Shown here: piece by piece, positions 34,497 to 43,633 of the stretch
How the letters are laid out: the number at the start of each line of letters is the position of its first letter
How positions within the stretch are numbered: the first letter of the stretch is position 1
Assembly: GCF_050487225.1 (NCBI RefSeq)
Contig: NZ_JBKQGY010000003.1
Coordinates: 372,001 to 436,000 of the forward strand
DNA length: 64,000 bases
DNA from: Paenalcaligenes sp050487225
Lineage (GTDB): Bacteria; Pseudomonadota; Gammaproteobacteria; Burkholderiales; Burkholderiaceae_B
Direction of reading: 5' to 3'
Position numbers and translations under genes: made by a program
Notes under the pieces: generated by a model
Told to the model about the DNA's origin: nothing
What the model saw: only the letters and a program-made list of their open reading frames with translations
The model's database searches: none

Positions 34497-36191
34497 ATGA
34501 TTACCCATCCCGCTTCAAAATACATTCCATTTAAACCTTTCGCCCGCGATTTTTCCGAGCGTACTTGGCCATCCAAACGCATCGAGACTCCGCCTATTTG
34601 GATGTCTACTGACTTGCGCGATGGTAACCAATCCTTGATTGAGCCCATGAGCGTAGCGCGCAAATTGCGTTACTTCGACATGCTGGTCAACATTGGCTTC
34701 AAAGAAATCGAAGTAGGCTTTCCCTCTGCCTCACAAACTGACTTCGACTTTGTACGTACACTGATAGACGAAAAACGCATTCCAGACGATGTCACCATCA
34801 TCTGTTTGACTCAATCTCGCCAAGATCTGATTGAGCGCACCGTAGAAGCCATGACTGGCGCTAAAACCGCCATGATCCACCTGTACAACGCCTGCGCCCC
34901 CGCATTCCGCAAAATCGTCTTTAAAATGAGCAAAGACGAAGTGCGTCAGTTGGCAGTCAATGGCACAAAAATGATTAAAGAAGCCATTAAGGCTCAGCCT
35001 GCTACCAAATGGCGCTATGAATACTCCCCAGAAGTATTCAGTACCACCGAACCAGAAGTCGCCTTAGACGTATGTAATGCCGTCGTAGAAGCGTGGGATC
35101 CAAGCCCAGAAGATCCAATCGTGCTGAACTTGCCAGCAACGGTTGAAGCCACTACGCCTAACTTGTACGCTGACCAAATTGAATGGATGCACAACAATTT
35201 GGCACGTCGCGACAGCATTTTGATCAGTTTGCACCCCCACAACGACCGCGGTACCGCTGTTGCTGCCGCTGAGTTCGGCGTGATGGCTGGCGCCGATCGT
35301 GTAGAAGGCTGCTTGTTTGGTAACGGTGAGCGTACTGGTAACGTGTGTTTGGTTACTTTGGCACTGAACTTGTACACCCAAGGTGTGCACCCAGGCTTAG
35401 ACTTCTCTGATATCGATGCTATCCGCTTATGCGCAGAAGAATGCAACCAGATTCCGGTGCACCCACGTCACCCTTATGCTGGTGATTTGGTCTTTACTGC
35501 CTTCTCTGGCTCCCACCAAGACGCCATCAAAAAAGGCTTTGTGTTACAGAAAGCCGATGAGCCTTGGGAAATTCCTTACTTGCCAATCGATCCTGCCGAC
35601 TTGGGCCGCAGCTACGACGCCGTGATTCGCGTCAACAGCCAATCCGGTAAAGGCGGTGTGTCGTACTTGCTGGAACAAGAGCATGGCTTGGTATTGCCAC
35701 GTCGTTTGCAAATCGAATTTAGCCGTGCCATTCAGCGCGTGACCGAAGAGACAGGCAAAGAAGTTACACCAGAAGCCGTGTACAGCATTTTCGAAAGCGA
35801 GTACTTGGATACCAAAGGCCCATGGAAACTGATCAACCACACCATCAGCAGCGCGCCTAAAGATGATGACGGCAATCAGCGCGTCAGCATCGACCTGACA
35901 GTGAAGGTAAATGGCGAAGAGCGTCAGTTGAAAGGCGCAGGCGACGGTGCCTTGGCCGCATTCATCAATGCGTTGGATATGCCTATCAAGGTCATGGACT
36001 ACACCGAGCACGCGATTGGCAGCGGTATTGATACCAAAGCAGCAACCTATATTGAAACTCGTATTGCAGACAACCAAAGTGGCTTTGGCGTAGGTATTCA
36101 TCAGGACATCCTGACCTCTACCTTCAAAGCGATTTTGAGTGCCGTTAATCGTCACGAACTGGCGAAACGTGCAGAAGCTGAATGCGCTTAA
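34497..36191 (+). CDS. leuA: 2-isopropylmalate synthase
   Basis: The 564-aa enzyme condenses acetyl-CoA with 2-oxoisovalerate, the first step of leucine synthesis. The TIM-barrel catalytic domain shows STDLRDGNQSLIEPM at the start and the metal ligands in LHPHNDRGTAVAAAE. The C-terminal allosteric domain (about 430-564) binds leucine for feedback inhibition. The long N-terminus beginning near YIPFKPFARDFSERTWP marks the long LeuA type (about 560 aa), found in Burkholderiales and Actinobacteria. AGGTG precedes the ATG. Expression is probably attenuated by the upstream leader peptide; a strong terminator follows. Confidence 0.96.
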   Translation: MITHPASKYIPFKPFARDFSERTWPSKRIETPPIWMSTDLRDGNQSLIEPMSVARKLRYFDMLVNIGFKEIEVGFPSASQTDFDFVRTLIDEKRIPDDVTIICLTQSRQDLIERTVEAMTGAKTAMIHLYNACAPAFRKIVFKMSKDEVRQLAVNGTKMIKEAIKAQPATKWRYEYSPEVFSTTEPEVALDVCNAVVEAWDPSPEDPIVLNLPATVEATTPNLYADQIEWMHNNLARRDSILISLHPHNDRGTAVAAAEFGVMAGADRVEGCLFGNGERTGNVCLVTLALNLYTQGVHPGLDFSDIDAIRLCAEECNQIPVHPRHPYAGDLVFTAFSGSHQDAIKKGFVLQKADEPWEIPYLPIDPADLGRSYDAVIRVNSQSGKGGVSYLLEQEHGLVLPRRLQIEFSRAIQRVTEETGKEVTPEAVYSIFESEYLDTKGPWKLINHTISSAPKDDDGNQRVSIDLTVKVNGEERQLKGAGDGALAAFINALDMPIKVMDYTEHAIGSGIDTKAATYIETRIADNQSGFGVGIHQDILTSTFKAILSAVNRHELAKRAEAECA

Positions 36192-36258
36192 TACAGTGAT
36201 CCTGTTTAGCGCACGCTACCTATAAGCGCCTGCCAGACACCCTGGCAGTGCCGCTACA

Positions 36259-36281
36259 ACGCCCCTACCAGGGGCGTTTTT
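36259..36281. terminator. Terminator after leuA
   Basis: ACGCCCCT-ACC-AGGGGCGT followed by TTTTT. It lies between leuA and the convergent DUF1840 gene. Confidence 0.88.
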
Positions 36282-36291
36282 GCGTATTGGC

Positions 36292-36639
36292 TTACCACTC
36301 GGTGTGAGCAGGCTCCCACATTACGTCCACATCAGCTTCTGCCGAGCGACGCATCATATCCAATAATGGGAAAGCACGTTGTTTGAAACTCACTGGCAAC
36401 TGCATAGGGTGTTTGTGGCTTTCTTCTTCCTCGTCTTGATCGGAGTCTTGATGGGAGGAGTCCAACGACATAGCACGTTCTATACCAGTAATGGCTGCAG
36501 CCAATTGATCATGCGGGATAACACCCTGCTCTGGCAGTGCATCAAGATAGGGACGCCCAGCCGCTTTTAATACCAGCAATGCATGCTCCGCAAACATCAT
36601 GACGTTGGGGGCAGCTTTAGAACTAAACACCAGCAACAT
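36292..36639 (-). CDS. DUF1840 family protein
   Basis: A 115-aa cytosolic protein with the DUF1840 look: MLLVFSSKAAPNVMMFAEHA at the start, HDQLAAAITGIERAM in the middle, a long acidic linker (DSDQDEEEES) and the C-terminal RAFPLLDMMRRSAEADVDVMWE. The family is small, largely restricted to betaproteobacteria, and has no known function. It is convergent with leuA, and its start is about 100 bp from the RHS gene on the other strand. Confidence 0.8.
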   Translation of the reverse strand: MLLVFSSKAAPNVMMFAEHALLVLKAAGRPYLDALPEQGVIPHDQLAAAITGIERAMSLDSSHQDSDQDEEEESHKHPMQLPVSFKQRAFPLLDMMRRSAEADVDVMWEPAHTEW

Positions 36640-36740
36640 AGCACTTTCTCCAATAGATCATCATGGCTCCTATGGTAACGCGCTTAGGGCAAAAAATTGC
36701 AGTATAGAAGCTGCTTTTTTATGTCTGAGGGCACAGCCTT

Positions 36741-39700
36741 ATGTTGCGTCTACTGTTATACAGCTTATTGCTTTTCTGGCTGGGGGCCGCGAATGCTCAA
36801 CAATGTCAGGCCCCCACGGCAGACCAACACTGCAATGCCAGATTAGGTAGCCCGAACCAGCCTTATCAATTACCTGACCCCACGGCAGGTAACCCTATAC
36901 ATACGGCCACTGGCAACAAAACCCACCATAACTGGGACCTCTTTGCACTACCGCACAGAGACAACCTAGGCTTTAGCCGGTACTACAGCGCGCAAGGTGT
37001 AATTTTGGGCAGTCTAGGAGCCCAATGGCAGCACAACTATGAACTCAGTCTTACTGTGTCTGCAGGGCGCTATGTTGTGAAACTACCAGGCGAACCTGAT
37101 CTCACACTGACAGAAAAACCATCGCCCTCTGGTTTCATACGGGTAGACCAGAAGCCAGACACCTATACGTGGCACCGCCATAATGGCGACAGCTATACCT
37201 TTGTAAACGGCAAACTACATCATATACAGCAGGGTGAGCAGGCTACCTATTTTGACTACTACCCCGATAACAGCCAATGGCCTGCGCAGCTATACAGAAT
37301 ACGTACCACCCACACACAGTTGGAGCTACGTTATCTGCAACACGGCTCACGTTATTACCTGCAACAGCTACATAGCCCTGTAGGCACCATCACCTACCAT
37401 TATGATCAACCCGCCTCGTCTCAGTTGTTACGGTTACAGCGCGTGCACTATCCCGATGGCCGTAATCTGCATTATTTATACGAAGCCGAGCATCAAAACG
37501 GCCACCCCTTCGCGCTAACGGGCATTAGCATCCAACACAGCCCCACGGGTCAGTTCTACCGCTTACGGTATTGGGCCTATGACCAGCAAGGGCGCGCCAT
37601 CAGTTCGGCACAAGAAGATCGCCAGCAGTCAGTCACTATCCACTACCCTGCCTCTGCTGAACAACCTATACGTATACAAAGCGAAGCCGGAGAACAGCAG
37701 CAATACCTCAACCACTCTGGACGCTTAATTCGCACTACGGGAACTACGTGCCCAGGTTGCCCTCCTCCTGATCTACAGGTGTCATCACCACGGCAAGGGC
37801 AATTACAGATCAATACCCTTAACCTGCAACAACACGCACAAGGTATAACGCTCACTCCCCGTCACGCCGGTTGGGCAGGTCTGCAATTAGACTACGACAC
37901 CGAGGGCAAACTACAGCAATGGTCTAGCACTCTGAGTGGCACCACTCGCTGGTTTTATGATTTAACAGGCTTACCGCTGCGTCAAATTCACGCTAATGGC
38001 GATCAGCTCACGGTTTCCCACCACACTAGCCCACTACGCTGGCAATTACAGTACCGTTCTGCTCGTGCCCGTAGCCAAACCAACGTAGCGTGGCTACAGC
38101 CCACACAGCTACGTGTAGAGCACCCTGCTGAAACGCAAGAACAACATGTAGGCGCAACGGGTAACGTGCTAACCCGTACCATCACTCGTCCACTACTCCC
38201 TACGTTTGAAGACAACTACGTTTACGATGCACAAGGCAGACTACAAACACATACACTGCCTGAAGGAGGCCACCTGCGCTATGTCTGGGCCGACTCCACC
38301 CCGCAGCTACTTGGCATCACATGGCAAGACAATACAGGCCAAAACACCGCGTTACTGCGTAGCTTACCGGGGGGTTATGCCTACTCAAATGGCCTCATCA
38401 CCCAGTTGGACTACAACACAGCTGGCCAAGCTTATACATTGTCGGTGCACTCGGATCAAACGCTCTATTACCTAAATACTCGCTATTACCACGCCACCTC
38501 TGGCATGTTGCGGGCTGAACACCACCTTTTACCTACTTTGCAGTCACAAGAACGCTATGGCTTTGGGTATAACGACCAGCAGCAAACCGTAGTCTGGCAA
38601 CGAAACCAAGACTCTCCTAAGTACTATGCCTGGTCAGAAGAAGGAGCGCTTTGGCGCACCAATGCTATCGCTCTACCTAACATAGAGCGTGATGCCTCTG
38701 GCTTACCCACCACAGTACGGTATGGCAACAAAACCCTGTCATTACGCTACAGCCCACAACGACAGTTGCAACAAGTATGGAACCAACACGAACTGCTAGC
38801 CACCTATGAGCACAATGCATTTGGGCAGCTCATTGCCGCACACTACCCCAATGACAGCCGGTCGTTCTATTTCACTGGCACCCGATTAGAGATAGAGCAG
38901 CGCCGCATCAGCCCTACCGCACCGGTCTATGAATCACGCCGTTATATCTATGCACACAATGTGCCTATAGCCATGCTGCGCTATCTACCCGATCAAAGCA
39001 CCGAGCTATACCACATACACAGTGACTGGTTGGGTGCCCCTCACAGTATGACCGATCAACATGGCGAGATAGTCTGGGCGGCGCAGTTGACACCTTTTGG
39101 TCATGCACAGGTGTTGGTAAACCGTGTTGACCTACCCTTACGCCTACCCGGGCAGTATGCCGATCCGATCACCGGTTGGCACCATAATGGCTACCGTACC
39201 TATCTACCGGAACAAGGCTATTACGTAGAACCAGACCCTTTAGGCCCGGTTGCTGGGCTACAAGCCTTAGGTTATGCACAGCAGCAACCTCGCCATTATG
39301 CTGATCCCACAGGTTTGGTGTTATTTGCCTTTGACGGCACACGCCAAAACCAGCACACCGAAAGTAACGTGCAATTATTGAGTAGGCTGTATGACGGTGA
39401 AAGCTTCTATCAATCAGGCCCCGGCAACCCATATTACGTAGATTGGGATGCCATCACGGCCAGCCAAGCGCATCAGATCATCCAAAACCAATGGGCACAT
39501 TTGCTCAATCTAATTGAACGCGGTCAGCGACAGGGGCAAGCCGTACTCCCCATCGATATACTGGGTTTTTCTCGCGGTGCTGCATTGGCTAGGCACTTTG
39601 CCAACCTGATTGTGCAGCACACACAAAACGGCTGGTTTCAGTACCAACACCCGCAACGCGGCCTACTCGCTCTGTGCATACAAACACGCTTTATGGGATT

Positions 39701-40292
39701 GTTTGATACGGTTGCCCAGTTTGGGTTGTCGGGATCAGCCAATCATCTCTACGATTTGTCTATATCGCCCGTTTGGGGTTGGGTAGCCCATGCTGTAGCC
39801 CTTAACGAGCACCGCTGGATGTTCCCCTTGTACAGCCTAGACGTTCCCAGCAATCTGAACCGACTAGAACAAGCATTTATAGGTGCTCACTCGGATATAG
39901 GTGGTGGCCATGACCTGCTTGAACCTGAACCGGGCGATCTGAGTCGCGTCGCGCTGATGTGGATGCTCTGGCAAGCACGCGCGGTAGGTCTGAATTTCAA
40001 ATACCTAAACACCGATGACGCTAACGTCAGCACTCCCATCTTGCATGATGAACGCTCCGCCATAGAACGCTATCTGCTCAACAGTGACCGACGCGTGCAG
40101 TCTCCGTCACACCCTGCTCATAATCAATACCAACAAGACCATCCCGAATTGGGAAAAAACATACGCGATCAAGTCGAGCCCTTCTTACGACGTTTTTCAG
40201 ATTGGCGTACACGCGACGACAATCAAGTAGCTGAAGTCGATATGGCTGCCTACTACCAGTGGTTGGCGCAGCAAAACGCCCAAGCACCTTGA
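36741..40292 (+). CDS. RHS repeat protein with C-terminal DUF2235 lipase-like domain
   Basis: A 1183-aa protein. Residues 1-20 form a Sec signal (LLLYSLLLFWLGAANAQQ). An N-terminal DUF6531-like part (NPIHTATGNKTHHNWDL) and many YD/RHS repeats follow, then the RHS core end, GQYADPITGWHHNGYRTY. The motif PRHYADPTGL (850-859) fits PxxxxDPxGL, at which RHS shells cleave themselves. The released C-terminus (860-1183) is a DUF2235/Tle1-like alpha/beta hydrolase with FDGTRQN, GFSRGA (Ser944), FDTVAQFG (Asp989) and AHSDIGGG (His1050). It probably attacks phospholipids. No PAAR, VgrG or immunity gene is adjacent. Secretion route and target are unknown; a weak GAGG lies 11 bp before the ATG. Confidence 0.88.
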   Translation: MLRLLLYSLLLFWLGAANAQQCQAPTADQHCNARLGSPNQPYQLPDPTAGNPIHTATGNKTHHNWDLFALPHRDNLGFSRYYSAQGVILGSLGAQWQHNYELSLTVSAGRYVVKLPGEPDLTLTEKPSPSGFIRVDQKPDTYTWHRHNGDSYTFVNGKLHHIQQGEQATYFDYYPDNSQWPAQLYRIRTTHTQLELRYLQHGSRYYLQQLHSPVGTITYHYDQPASSQLLRLQRVHYPDGRNLHYLYEAEHQNGHPFALTGISIQHSPTGQFYRLRYWAYDQQGRAISSAQEDRQQSVTIHYPASAEQPIRIQSEAGEQQQYLNHSGRLIRTTGTTCPGCPPPDLQVSSPRQGQLQINTLNLQQHAQGITLTPRHAGWAGLQLDYDTEGKLQQWSSTLSGTTRWFYDLTGLPLRQIHANGDQLTVSHHTSPLRWQLQYRSARARSQTNVAWLQPTQLRVEHPAETQEQHVGATGNVLTRTITRPLLPTFEDNYVYDAQGRLQTHTLPEGGHLRYVWADSTPQLLGITWQDNTGQNTALLRSLPGGYAYSNGLITQLDYNTAGQAYTLSVHSDQTLYYLNTRYYHATSGMLRAEHHLLPTLQSQERYGFGYNDQQQTVVWQRNQDSPKYYAWSEEGALWRTNAIALPNIERDASGLPTTVRYGNKTLSLRYSPQRQLQQVWNQHELLATYEHNAFGQLIAAHYPNDSRSFYFTGTRLEIEQRRISPTAPVYESRRYIYAHNVPIAMLRYLPDQSTELYHIHSDWLGAPHSMTDQHGEIVWAAQLTPFGHAQVLVNRVDLPLRLPGQYADPITGWHHNGYRTYLPEQGYYVEPDPLGPVAGLQALGYAQQQPRHYADPTGLVLFAFDGTRQNQHTESNVQLLSRLYDGESFYQSGPGNPYYVDWDAITASQAHQIIQNQWAHLLNLIERGQRQGQAVLPIDILGFSRGAALARHFANLIVQHTQNGWFQYQHPQRGLLALCIQTRFMGLFDTVAQFGLSGSANHLYDLSISPVWGWVAHAVALNEHRWMFPLYSLDVPSNLNRLEQAFIGAHSDIGGGHDLLEPEPGDLSRVALMWMLWQARAVGLNFKYLNTDDANVSTPILHDERSAIERYLLNSDRRVQSPSHPAHNQYQQDHPELGKNIRDQVEPFLRRFSDWRTRDDNQVAEVDMAAYYQWLAQQNAQAP

Positions 40293-40411
40293 ATCAAAGA
40301 GGAAATCTAGCGCAAATCACGCTATCATGTAACTCTTGGACTTTCTATACGTATGGGCCACGGTAAACCTCCGTTTCCCCATCACGCAACCTGATACTAC
40401 ACACGATTTCT

Positions 40412-42097
40412 ATGCTTGCAGAGCAACAACAACAGCTCATCGCGCTGCTTCAAAGCGCCGTTCACGCCCTCGTTCCTGACGCGTCACCTACGATCACCCT
40501 TGAGCGCCCAAAAGTGGCTGCACACGGTGATGTTGCTTCAAACATTGCTATGCAATTGGCTCGTCCAGCAAAACGAAACCCTCGTGAATTGGCACAGGAA
40601 ATCGTGGCGCACGTAGCAGCCAACCCTGATGCACAACAGCTTATCGCTTCCGCTGAAGTCGCTGGCCCTGGTTTTATTAACTTCCGCCTGACAACTGCCG
40701 CACACCAAGCTGTACTGCACACCATCGCCGCACAAGGTACACAGTATGGTTTTCAACCAGCGCGTACCGATAAAGTATTAGTGGAGTTCGTCTCTGCCAA
40801 CCCCACAGGCCCCTTGCACGTAGGCCATGCTCGTCAAGCTGCTTTGGGTGACGCCATTTGCCGCCTGTTTGCCACCCAAGGCTTTGATGTCACGCGCGAG
40901 TTTTACTACAACGATGCGGGTAACCAAATTGACAATTTGGCGATCAGTGTGCAAGCCCGTGCTCGCGGCATCGACCCTGAGTCCGAAGAATTTCCTAAAG
41001 ATGGCTACCGTGGTTCGTACATCCAAGACATCGCTGAAGACTTCTGCGCTGGTAAAAGCGTAGGCGCAGCTGACGTAGAAACGGTTGTAGCCTCTGGCGA
41101 TGTGAACAACTTAGACGACATCCGCCGTTTTGCGGTTGCCTATCTGCGTCGCGAACAAGACTTAGATCTACAAGCTTTCGGTCTGAAGTTTGATAACTAC
41201 TACTTGGAAAGCTCGCTATACACCAGCGGCCGCGTAGAAAAAACAGTAGATGCGCTGGTGAAAGCCGGCCATACCTACGAAGAAGAAGGCGCGCTGTGGC
41301 TGCGCACTACCGAACTGGGCACAGGCGACGATAAAGACCGCGTGATGCGCAAGCGTGAAGGCGGCTACACCTACTTCGTACCCGATGTGGCGTACCACGT
41401 CGCTAAATGGGAACGTGGTTTCCACCACGCTATCAACATTCAAGGTACAGACCACCACGGCACGATTGCTCGCGTGCGCGCTGGTCTGCAAGGCTTGGAT
41501 ATTGGCATCCCTAAAGATTACCCCGCATACATTCTGCACAGCATGGTGAAAGTCATGCGTAATGGCGCAGAAGTTAAAATCTCCAAACGTGCAGGTAGCT
41601 ACGTCACCATGCGCGAACTGATCGAATGGGTAGGCCAAGACGCTGTGCGCTTCTTCCTAGCACAACGCCGTGCCGACTCCGAGTTCGTGTTTGATATAGA
41701 TTTAGCTCTGTCACGCAGTGAAGAAAACCCCGTGTTCTACATCCAGTACGCACACGCACGTATACACTCGATGGTGAACCAATCTGGTGAAACACCAGAG
41801 CAGATTCAACAAGCTGATATCAGCTTGTTGGTTGCACCTACCGAGTTGACCATGCTGCAACGTCTGGCTGAATACCCAGCCATGCTGCAATTGGCAGCCA
41901 ATGACTTGGCTCCGCACCAAATTACCTTCTGGTTGCGTGATTGTGCCGCAGACTTCCACGCTTGGTATAACGCCGAGCGCGTAAATATAGACGACTTGCC
42001 GCTGAAACGTGCCCGTCTGGCTTTGGCTATTGCTTGCGCGCAAGTCATTGCTAACGGCCTAAGTGTACTGGGTGTGTCTGCACCTGAAAAAATGTAG
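40412..42097 (+). CDS. argS: Arginyl-tRNA synthetase
   Basis: The 561-aa class I synthetase has the N-terminal ArgRS additional domain (about 1-100), the HIGH-type motif HVGHARQAALG, the segment VEFVSANPTGPLHVGHARQ typical of ArgS, and the KMSKS-type loop KISKRAGSYVT. The C-terminal anticodon-binding DALR domain ends LSVLGVSAPEKM. It charges tRNA-Arg in the cytosol. The start ATG is not preceded by a strong ribosome site. A SPOR-domain gene follows 5 bp downstream and a dsbA gene after that, a common linkage in Burkholderiales. Confidence 0.96.
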   Translation: MLAEQQQQLIALLQSAVHALVPDASPTITLERPKVAAHGDVASNIAMQLARPAKRNPRELAQEIVAHVAANPDAQQLIASAEVAGPGFINFRLTTAAHQAVLHTIAAQGTQYGFQPARTDKVLVEFVSANPTGPLHVGHARQAALGDAICRLFATQGFDVTREFYYNDAGNQIDNLAISVQARARGIDPESEEFPKDGYRGSYIQDIAEDFCAGKSVGAADVETVVASGDVNNLDDIRRFAVAYLRREQDLDLQAFGLKFDNYYLESSLYTSGRVEKTVDALVKAGHTYEEEGALWLRTTELGTGDDKDRVMRKREGGYTYFVPDVAYHVAKWERGFHHAINIQGTDHHGTIARVRAGLQGLDIGIPKDYPAYILHSMVKVMRNGAEVKISKRAGSYVTMRELIEWVGQDAVRFFLAQRRADSEFVFDIDLALSRSEENPVFYIQYAHARIHSMVNQSGETPEQIQQADISLLVAPTELTMLQRLAEYPAMLQLAANDLAPHQITFWLRDCAADFHAWYNAERVNIDDLPLKRARLALAIACAQVIANGLSVLGVSAPEKM

Positions 42098-42102
42098 GAA
42101 CT

Positions 42103-42813
42103 ATGGCAACACGACGCAAGAATACCCGATCTAGCAAATCCTCCAGTGGCGGAGGCAGTACCCTATTTGGCGTCATCATCGGCCTCATACTGGGTTTGGC
42201 GGCAGCAGCATTGGTCGCGTTTTACATCACTAAAGCGCCCATGCCTTTTAATGACAAGGCAAGCCGTGCTGCACCCAATGTGCTGCTTCCCGAAGTACGT
42301 GATGCACCCGACCCAAATATAGGTCTGTATCCTCGCCCTAGCACCACTGCCAATGGTCAGCCAGATAGCTTGAGTCCTGTTGCCCCTGCAGGTGGTACAC
42401 GCCCTGAAAAAGACGTACTAGGTGAATTGATTGCAACGCTGCCCGAGGCTGCTAAACCTCCAGCAGTAGCGGCACCGACTGCCGCTGCTACGCCGTCAGC
42501 GGCCCCCGCAGCAAACAACAACGCCGAGCCTAAACAACTCGCCATGATACCGCCACCCGCACCGCCTAAGGCGGCTGCGTCGCAACGTTACTTCTTGCAG
42601 GCCGGAGCCTTCCGTTCTGCTAACGATGCGGATGCTACCAAGGCGCGTATTTTGATGTTGGGCTTACCTGCCGAAGTACAGGTTGCCGAAGTGAACGGCA
42701 CCACATTGAATCGTGTACGTGTAGGCCCTTTCAATGGTTTGGATGCCATGAATCAAGCACGCATCACACTGGGTAACGAACAGATCGCTACCTCTGTCGT
42801 GCGTCAGCCTTGA
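42103..42813 (+). CDS. SPOR domain membrane protein (FtsN-like)
   Basis: The 236-aa protein has a basic N-terminus (MATRRKNTRSSKSSSGGG) and one membrane helix (about 23-42). A Pro/Ala-rich periplasmic linker follows, then a C-terminal SPOR domain of about 75 residues (QRYFLQAGAFRSANDADATK to the end), which binds denuded septal peptidoglycan. The layout resembles FtsN. It may help cell division, but essential FtsN residues near the N-terminus cannot be confirmed. It starts 5 bp after argS and lies before dsbA. Confidence 0.88.
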   Translation: MATRRKNTRSSKSSSGGGSTLFGVIIGLILGLAAAALVAFYITKAPMPFNDKASRAAPNVLLPEVRDAPDPNIGLYPRPSTTANGQPDSLSPVAPAGGTRPEKDVLGELIATLPEAAKPPAVAAPTAAATPSAAPAANNNAEPKQLAMIPPPAPPKAAASQRYFLQAGAFRSANDADATKARILMLGLPAEVQVAEVNGTTLNRVRVGPFNGLDAMNQARITLGNEQIATSVVRQP

Positions 42814-42872
42814 ACTTTATGCGATCCTCACTGTCTTATAGCCCTATTACCTAGCAGGAAGGAAATCCTATA

Positions 42873-43490
42873 ATGAACAAAACTTCAGTTCTTCGTCTGG
42901 CGGCTAGCAGTGTACTTACACTGAGCGCCCTTTTCAGTGCTCCCTCCATGGCCCAGCAAGCGCAGACGTATGTCACGTTGGAGCAGGCTCAGCCCTCGGA
43001 TACGCTTAACAAAACCGAAGTACTGGAGTTTTTCTCCTATAGCTGCCCACACTGCGCAACGGCCGAGCCACTGGTCGCAGAATGGGCCACCAAACTTCCT
43101 GAAGACACGGTGCTACAACGTGTGCCTATCGCCTTTAATGCTGGCATGGTAGACCTACAACGCATGTATTACACCTTGGAAGCCTTGGATCGTTTGGACT
43201 TGCACGAAGCACTGTTCAAAGCCCTACACCAAGAAAGAAAACCACTGTTTGATGCCAAAGCACTGACCCAATGGGCGGTTGACCAAGGCGTTGATAAAGA
43301 CGAGTTCACCAATACGTTTAACTCATTTGGCGTGAACACCAAGATTTCCAAAGCTAACGATTTAGCCCGTGCCTACCGTATTGAGGCTACGCCTAGCTTG
43401 GCGGTGAGCGGTAAATACGTCACCAACCCAAGCATGGCTCGTGGTATTCCACAAATGCTGGAGCTGGCGAACGGTTTGTTAGCGCAATAA
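42873..43490 (+). CDS. dsbA: Thiol:disulphide interchange protein DsbA
   Basis: A 205-aa periplasmic oxidase with a signal peptide (to about residue 28, SMAQQ). The thioredoxin-fold active site is CPHC (Cys58, Cys61) in EFFSYSCPHCATAEP, and the cis-proline loop is IEATPSLAVSG. DsbA introduces disulphides into exported proteins. AAGGAAA precedes the ATG. It closes the argS operon, and a bidirectional terminator follows. Confidence 0.95.
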   Translation: MNKTSVLRLAASSVLTLSALFSAPSMAQQAQTYVTLEQAQPSDTLNKTEVLEFFSYSCPHCATAEPLVAEWATKLPEDTVLQRVPIAFNAGMVDLQRMYYTLEALDRLDLHEALFKALHQERKPLFDAKALTQWAVDQGVDKDEFTNTFNSFGVNTKISKANDLARAYRIEATPSLAVSGKYVTNPSMARGIPQMLELANGLLAQ

Positions 43491-43560
43491 TACACAGTGA
43501 GTATGCGCAGCTAGCGTTGTAACGTTTCAAGTGATTCGCTAGCTTCGCTACTCATAAAAA

Positions 43561-43591
43561 ATCCCCCTGATGCCATTGGTATCAGGGGGAT
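43561..43591. terminator. Bidirectional terminator
   Basis: ATCCCCCTGAT and ATCAGGGGGAT form an 11-bp stem with a 9-base loop, flanked by A-rich sequence on the left and TTTTCTTTTC on the right. It separates dsbA from the MetQ-like gene on the other strand. Confidence 0.88.
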
Positions 43592-43633
43592 TTTCTTTTC
43601 ACATGGTTAACCCATGTGAGCGTATCGCTATTT

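Noticed and set aside
36741..40292. Part of a type VI secretion cluster
   Set aside because: No VgrG, PAAR, Hcp, tssB/C or adaptor gene lies within the window; neighbours are leuA, DUF1840 and argS.
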